In this document: in pieces, positions 58,060-64,000 of the stretch
Layout of the letters: the number at the start of each line of letters is the position of its first letter
Position numbering within the stretch: position 1 is the first letter of the stretch
Assembly: GCF_027596085.1 (NCBI RefSeq)
Contig: NC_072472.1
Span: forward strand, 12,944,471 to 13,008,470
Length of the DNA stretch: 64,000 nt
Source of the DNA: Anoplopoma fimbria
Taxonomy: Eukaryota; Chordata; Actinopteri; Perciformes; Anoplopomatidae
Direction of reading: 5' to 3'
The notes under the pieces: generated by a model
What the model was told of the DNA's origin: nothing
Seen by the model: only the letters and a program-made list of their open reading frames with translations
Database searches by the model: none
Translations under genes and position numbers: made by a program

Positions 58060-59992
58060 CTGAGAGGAACAAGAAGGGAGAGAGGTGTTTCAGTGGAGCT
58101 CTCACAGCTTCAAAGTGACCTGATGTGTCAAACGCACACAGAGGAGGAGAAGGAAGACGAGAAGGGGAAGGTAGTTCTAAAACTATTGCAATGCATCTGC
58201 CAGGTACAGCACATAAAGCAGGTGAAGCAAAGTTGAAAGGAAAGCTGTGAAGCACACTAGAGAGGAGGTCTACAGGATAAGAGACAGCGTGCAGGATGAA
58301 AGACAATAAAGGACACTGTGGTCAGTAAGCCTGGAGTTAAGATAATGCGGTGAGGAAAGTAAGACCAAGAAACACAAATTTAAATACACACATAAACAAA
58401 CTCATAGATCATCAGAAACAAAGAGCGGAGTCATTGTCTGAGCCTGAGGGGGAGAAAAAATATCCCAAACAACTGCAATTTCTTTAAACTCCACCCTGAA
58501 ACTCGTTGCCAACCTGAAACCATACAGGCATGTACAGGCCTGTGCACAAATCATTTTGGGATAACACCCCGTGTTTCCCTGCAGACAAAGAGATGTGCAT
58601 GCGCACACACACACATGCACACTGTTGGTAAAATGACAGAACATGAAAGCGGCTATGGAGAATGATTTTCTGCTTAAGACTCAATTAAATGATCTTCTCC
58701 AACATGACCTAATTGTCCCGAATAACAGCCCTGAGCTGCTTAGAGTAGACCATTATTTCCATAATGTGCTATGTATAGTGTGAAGGTATGCAAGCACAAT
58801 CATTGTGTGTAGTTTTGCACATATTTTCAGTTCATAAATATATTTTGAAAATGTAGATTTATATGTAGAACGAGGCAGATATAACTGATGATATTTCTCA
58901 GTTGGCTGGCATTCGGAGGCTGGGTGACTGGCTGCTGATCTCAATGCTGCAAAATTATATTGTCGGATTTATTTTTGTTCTAATAAGCGTATAAGCAGGG
59001 AAAAAACAAAGAAAATGAGGGAGAGAAATACAGCCTTTATCAATTGCAAAGCAGATGTCAATCAGCACAGGGTGTCTTTAGATCCTTCACATCTGGTGAG
59101 TGATTTCAGAATGCAAACAAAGCATGTGTTCCCTTAGCTCTACAGTGCTGGACTGAGTATACTAATCCTTGTTACTTTTACTACATTTTTGCCGACAGCT
59201 GCTGCTTTTAATGTTGTTAACAATAAGATAACGTACCGTCAATTTGTTTATTCTCTAGGGCAGAAACACAATAAATCAACCGTGTTACAGTTCCGGGAAA
59301 ATATACAGAAATGAGAGTTCTGAAAAGGAGAATTGGACAGGACAAAAAGAGAAGGGAAGGCCAAGTACATAGAAAACATACACAGTGTTTTGTTCACCTG
59401 GTCAAATTGCAACATGCCAGCATGTGTGTTCATGTATTCAAAACTTAACTGCAGCACATTTCTCCTCAGCTGTGGGAAGCAGTTACATAAGCTTAACTTG
59501 ACCCTGATACTTCTCCTCCTCTTCCTCTCCCTCCACCCTTTATTTCTCATCCCTCCTCCATCCCATCCGGCCTGATGGGACTTATCCCAACCCACATGCT
59601 GGCCACCTACCCCCCCAAAACAAACAGAATCACACATATTAAAAATGCGCCCACAATGCATGACAGGTGCTGGATATTTATTTAGGAGCTAGTTCTGCTT
59701 TCCTTTTAAATCTGGCATTGGTGTAATTTGTTGACAGTAAGTGCAAACACAGGACTTGATACCTAAAATGTTTTATAGATAGATGGATGATACAGTGGGT
59801 GAATGAAAAGCAATATAACTCACTCGTAAAAAAAAAACGCCACCACACAAACAAACAAATATACAGCATTTGCTTTGTAAAACTATTACAAGAATATTTT
59901 ATTTTACTGCTGATTTACATTGACATTACATTACAGTTGCCAAGCCACAAAGTTCATTTTTACGTCTATCTGTCTGAGTCTGAGTTCAGTGT

Positions 59993-60100
<108 letters not shown>

Positions 60101-60326
60101 CCAAACAAACAAAACAATCCTGTCCGACACAACGCATGGGAAATCAAAACGCTGTATTTCCTCTGGCGGTGTACAGTCTTAAATGTTTAGTCTCTTCGTT
60201 TTTCCTCTCCCCGTGCCCTGCAGCAAAGCACAGAAGTGGGAGAAGGGTAACAAGGAGAGGAAGGGGCTCATGCTAAACCCACGTAGAGCTGAGAGGTGAG
60301 GCAAGGCTGGAGGTGAAACACATGAT

Positions 60327-60351
60327 GGGGGGGGGGGGGGGGGTGGGGGGG
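60327..60351. repeat. Poly(G) tract (G17-T-G7)
   Basis: Seventeen G, one T, seven G on the plus strand; able to form a G-quadruplex and likely hard to sequence. Confidence 0.9.
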
Positions 60352-61174
60352 TGTTGATGTTGTGCAACCCAGACGGGAAGGGAGAAAAAACACATATTGG
60401 AGGTCCTGTGCTATGAATAGATGGTTGATATTGAAAACTGTGAAAACAGGGGGAGGAAGAAATAAAGACTGAGAACGAGAGAGAGAGGGAGAGATAGATA
60501 GAGACAAATTGGGGGGTCCTATTGTTGCCGAGGTTTAAGTGGATAAGTAGACATGTGCTCTGGCTGCCTCTCTTCAGGCTTAATTGAGGGAGCCGAGACA
60601 AAAGGGGGAGACATAATTATTCGCTCTCTTTTTCTCAGTCTCTCGTTCTCGCTCTCATTCTCTCAGTATATTAACACATTGAGAGAGCGTATTAATACAA
60701 TGGACTGTGTAACAGCAGCCAAAGCATTACCAGGCAGACATGCCCCCTCATAGACGAGCACACATACGCACTGAGAGCGGACAAAGAACAATGTTGATTT
60801 TAAATAAAACTCCATAATGGTTAAATGTCTTATGCAAAACACAACTATAAATTTTTTTAAAAAGAGTCCATTCACTCCATTTTAAACTCTGTATTTGATT
60901 TTTATTTACTGAATGTACCCCAACAGGTTTAAATAGCACATCTACTGTTTTCCAAGCACAGTAGAAGTTCTTCTGGTTGAGTATATTGGACACAAAATCA
61001 GATAGAGACAGAGACACGGATCAGCATCTCGCTGGGACTGAATATGCCACTTAACTACGCTGTCGGAGATATCTCTGTACTGGAGCTGTCATACTCCTAT
61101 TGCCAGATTGCCACAGTTGCGTTAGGAAAGATGCTCAACAGCTATGTGCTCTCACGTCCATCACCTAACACGTG

Positions 61175-61175
<1 letters not shown>

Positions 61176-61269
<94 letters not shown>
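61176..61269. repeat. (CA)47 microsatellite
   Basis: 94 bp of perfect CA, about 1.1 kb from the preceding CA tract. Confidence 0.96.
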
Positions 61270-62316
61270 GCTGGTATATTTCTGCAGCAAACAATAGAGT
61301 AAAATAGTACAAAGGCAGACATGCTTCCAGTCACACACACCTGCACAATCCCAAGAGAAATGTGAGCAGGTTTTCCGACTCACACTCACACACACACATG
61401 CTCTCGCGCTCTTTGGAAAAATACCAAAGGCCTGTCAGAACAGCCATGGAGCAGGCACACCCTACTCCCCCCCCGCCAATCTTTTCATCTCTGCACCTGT
61501 CTCACAGCTCCACCCTACATGACACACAGCTCAGCTTTCCAGTTTCGCACCACACATGACGTGGATGTGCGCTACTGTACTGCACCGTACCGTGATTGAA
61601 GCCAAACAAAACCTGTCCCATTGCTTTTATAAGCCTGTCATTGTCTAGACCACATGGAGTGGCTGCTGAAATCAGACTTTAAATTATGACATAGACGAGC
61701 ACATCAATTACGTCCCCGAAAGATAAAAAAAACATCATAAATGCACTTGCTTTTAAAATATTCTTCGACTTAAGATTTAATGGCTGCTAGAATGTGTGTA
61801 ACCCTACTACGAACTGTGGTCTATAGCAACAATAAATTACCTGTTGCAAATACATTTCTCTAACATGTGAGCAGGGTCCCAACCATAAAAAAAAGCAAGT
61901 CCTCTCCAGTTTAAAAAGGGCTTCAATAATATTAACTTTCAACTTCTTTTATTTGATATTTATAGTTTCTTATTATCAATGAACAACTATTGATGACACT
62001 CCCACAGTCTCTTTTGACATGAAGATTCTTGGGGGACCCTAGTACCATAGTAACATAGACACCCCAATAAATGATTCAAAGACAAAAGTCCAACCCTAAA
62101 AGAGACATTAAAGGAAGCAGCAGTAGTCTAGACACTGGTGTAACCAGAGAAGCTCTGACTGATCTCCCTGACCTTTAACTGCACCCTTGGACCACGACCA
62201 CCCCACCCAACCCCTCCATCAAGCATTAAATCACATGATGCAGCCGTTGGACCCACCCTTCCCTTAAGACTTTCACGCACCTTTTACATTCCTCAAATGG
62301 TTACCATACCCCTTAC

Positions 62317-62497
62317 CTCAGGGCAGGGAATAAAGTCGCTGAGGTTAACCCTCTCTCCGGGGGGTAAACAAAGGAATTTCCCTGATGGAGCAAACCTCAT
62401 TCCAAGCAAGTCAAAATAGAATACCATGGGAATCTGGGAGCCATTTTTATCAGAGAGCCTCCATGCTCCTCTATTTTGCATACACACCTGCACACCC
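62317..62497 (-). other. Possible further 5' exon (weak)
   Basis: An 181-nt segment with acceptor TTTTCTGCAG|GGGT and donor CCTGAG|GTAAGG. One frame is open across it and reads strings such as LLGMRFAPSGKFLCLPPGER, with no family recognised. It lies about 4.3 kb upstream of the other candidate 5' exon, on the same strand as TIAM1. An alternative acceptor ten bases further in would shorten it. Chance combination of splice signals is quite possible. Confidence 0.25.
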
Positions 62498-62553
62498 CTG
62501 CAGAAAAACACACAGACACACCTGCAGCATGCATGCATGTACATCTGGCTTCC

Positions 62554-62580
<27 letters not shown>
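62554..62580. repeat. (TTG)n microsatellite
   Basis: About nine TTG units just upstream (transcript sense) of the weak candidate exon at 62317-62497. Confidence 0.9.
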
Positions 62581-62584
<4 letters not shown>

Positions 62585-63727
62585 CACGCAAACCTGCTAT
62601 GAAAGATAACAAACACACTGTGAATAACATGCAAATCAGGATTGGGTGCAGGCTCAGTGGTCCAAACAAATAAGGATCGTATTTGTGAGTGCCTGTCCGG
62701 GCGTGTGTGCCTTGTTCATAGTTGAAGAGGAACTATATGTATCCGACGTCGAGATAACGGTCAGATTTGCTCGGAAAATATTCTATTGTGGAGATGGGAG
62801 CTCACACTCCACTGCACTCCCACAGTCCCTCTGAGGCGGGACTGTCTCAGACATCACTGGGAGAATTCCCTGGAAGAGGGAGATTAGCTTCTTATTCATC
62901 CTTTCGGGATCTGACAAGACACGCGCCACATCCCCCCTCTCTCAGCTTAAACACACACATGCACATACACAAACAGCTTGCCTGCAAGCATTGAGTCTTG
63001 GCTGCTGCTTAAATCAAACACTAATTTTTTTCTTTTTTACTAGTGAGAGAAAAATTATAATTCCTTCCTGTAGAGCGCTTTCATTTTGAGGCCACAGAGG
63101 AGGGCAGAGCATTAAAATGACAGAACAAAGTGGAGAGGGAGAAAAAATGAGACGATTGCTATTCATTTACTATGTTTCCCCCCCCCATCTGTCATCTCCT
63201 TACAGAGAAGTAGTGGAAGAAAAGAGACAATAATTGGGATTGCGATGATAGTGGTTGTAAAACAAATTCACTGCTAATTCATCTTTTTTTGAAAAGAGCA
63301 AGAAACCAAGCTCAACTAAATAAAAATATAGATGACAGTTAAAAAACAGGAGGAAATACATTCTTATACAGCGCAGTTTATCATCTGCAAAATGACACAT
63401 ACAATGGATTATAGATTTTGGGTCAGTGTCTGTGTGACATCTGAGGATCAAGTGGAGAAGATAAAGGGCAGTGGAATTCAGTGTCAGCCAATTCACTCCA
63501 CTTTACTCCTCAAGTGTCACTAACTTCATTAAATACGCTCCTCCGTCTTTCTAGCAGCTTACACTGTACGCTCCTTAACTCAGATTTCAGAGCGTCTCTG
63601 CAGCACGGTGCAGTCAGGGATTACCATATTTTAAAGAAAATCCTCCTTCCACAAGTCCTGCATTGAGTGTGAGCCCAGGGAGAATCAATGAGTATGTGTG
63701 TGGAGCTTTTGACGCTACACTCTGTAG

Positions 63728-63766
<39 letters not shown>

Positions 63767-63767
63767 A
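63728..63767. repeat. (CTG)13 trinucleotide repeat
   Basis: Thirteen CTG units with one TTG interruption, on the plus strand; read as poly-Leu in one frame but not in a recognisable gene. Confidence 0.93.
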
Positions 63768-64000
63768 GTGCTAACTCAGCGATCCGTGAGACCCTGTATG
63801 AATTCAAAGACAGGAAACCCCATAGATTTAAACCTCCCATTATGATCTTTAAAGATGTATATTTTACTGTGAGGCCATTTACACTGGATGATCAGAGTGC
63901 TCTATTCTCCCGCTTGTTCTGAGATGAAGGAGGAGATCAAGGCGCGTAAGCCTAAATTAAATCCATGCTGGACTTCTGTTGCAGGTTACCATGCCACTTG

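Noticed and set aside
63731..63922. Plus-strand frame beginning with poly-Leu, like a signal peptide
   Set aside because: The hydrophobic run is a CTG repeat; the following codons have no recognised domain or splice context.

Overview
The window looks like ordinary nuclear DNA of a ray-finned fish, probably a percomorph-type teleost. The reasons are spliced vertebrate genes with short introns, many long (CA)n microsatellites, and teleost-type interspersed repeats (L2-clade LINE 3' ends, a tRNA-derived SINE, a hAT MITE). No prokaryotic gene, CRISPR array, rRNA or tRNA was seen. Two protein genes are supported exon by exon, both on the minus strand, and together they explain all convincing coding sequence.

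GRIK1 (kainate-type ionotropic glutamate receptor): positions 16374 down to 1935 hold the first eight coding exons. They encode the signal peptide and the whole extracellular amino-terminal (LIVBP-like) domain, about 389 residues. The ligand-binding, pore and C-terminal exons lie beyond position 1. Every junction has a GT donor and AG acceptor, and the phases are compatible.

16375-22466 is intergenic. It contains a 5'-truncated L2-like LINE with a fold-back at its 5' end and a SINE with a 13-bp target-site duplication. A second copy of the same LINE lies in GRIK1 intron 1.

TIAM1 (Rac guanine nucleotide exchange factor): 27 coding exons from 56450 down to 22467, phase-consistent throughout, encode about 1684 residues. 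The order is N-myristoylation site, N-terminal PH, coiled-coil/Ex, Ras-binding domain, PDZ, DH, C-terminal PH and a long acidic tail. The one break is a one-base excess in a C9 run in the first coding exon (56035-56043), which looks more like a sequencing error or polymorphism than gene loss. Upstream, 57954-58059 is a good candidate 5'-UTR exon and 62317-62497 a weaker one. At 31478-31546 a short ATG-initiated exon with a good donor could be an alternative first exon for a short DH-PH isoform.

The most unusual structures are: a 198-bp inverted duplication (two mismatches) whose arms sit in GRIK1 introns on either side of exons 5-8; a 26-bp hairpin in TIAM1 intron 7; a (CA)85 tract starting a few bases inside the intron of the candidate TIAM1 alternative exon; and an upstream ORF that, if 58059-57954 is spliced to the first coding exon, stops three bases before the TIAM1 start codon. 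I found no clearly new multi-gene biological system; the window is mostly two conserved neuronal/signalling genes with their introns and repeats.
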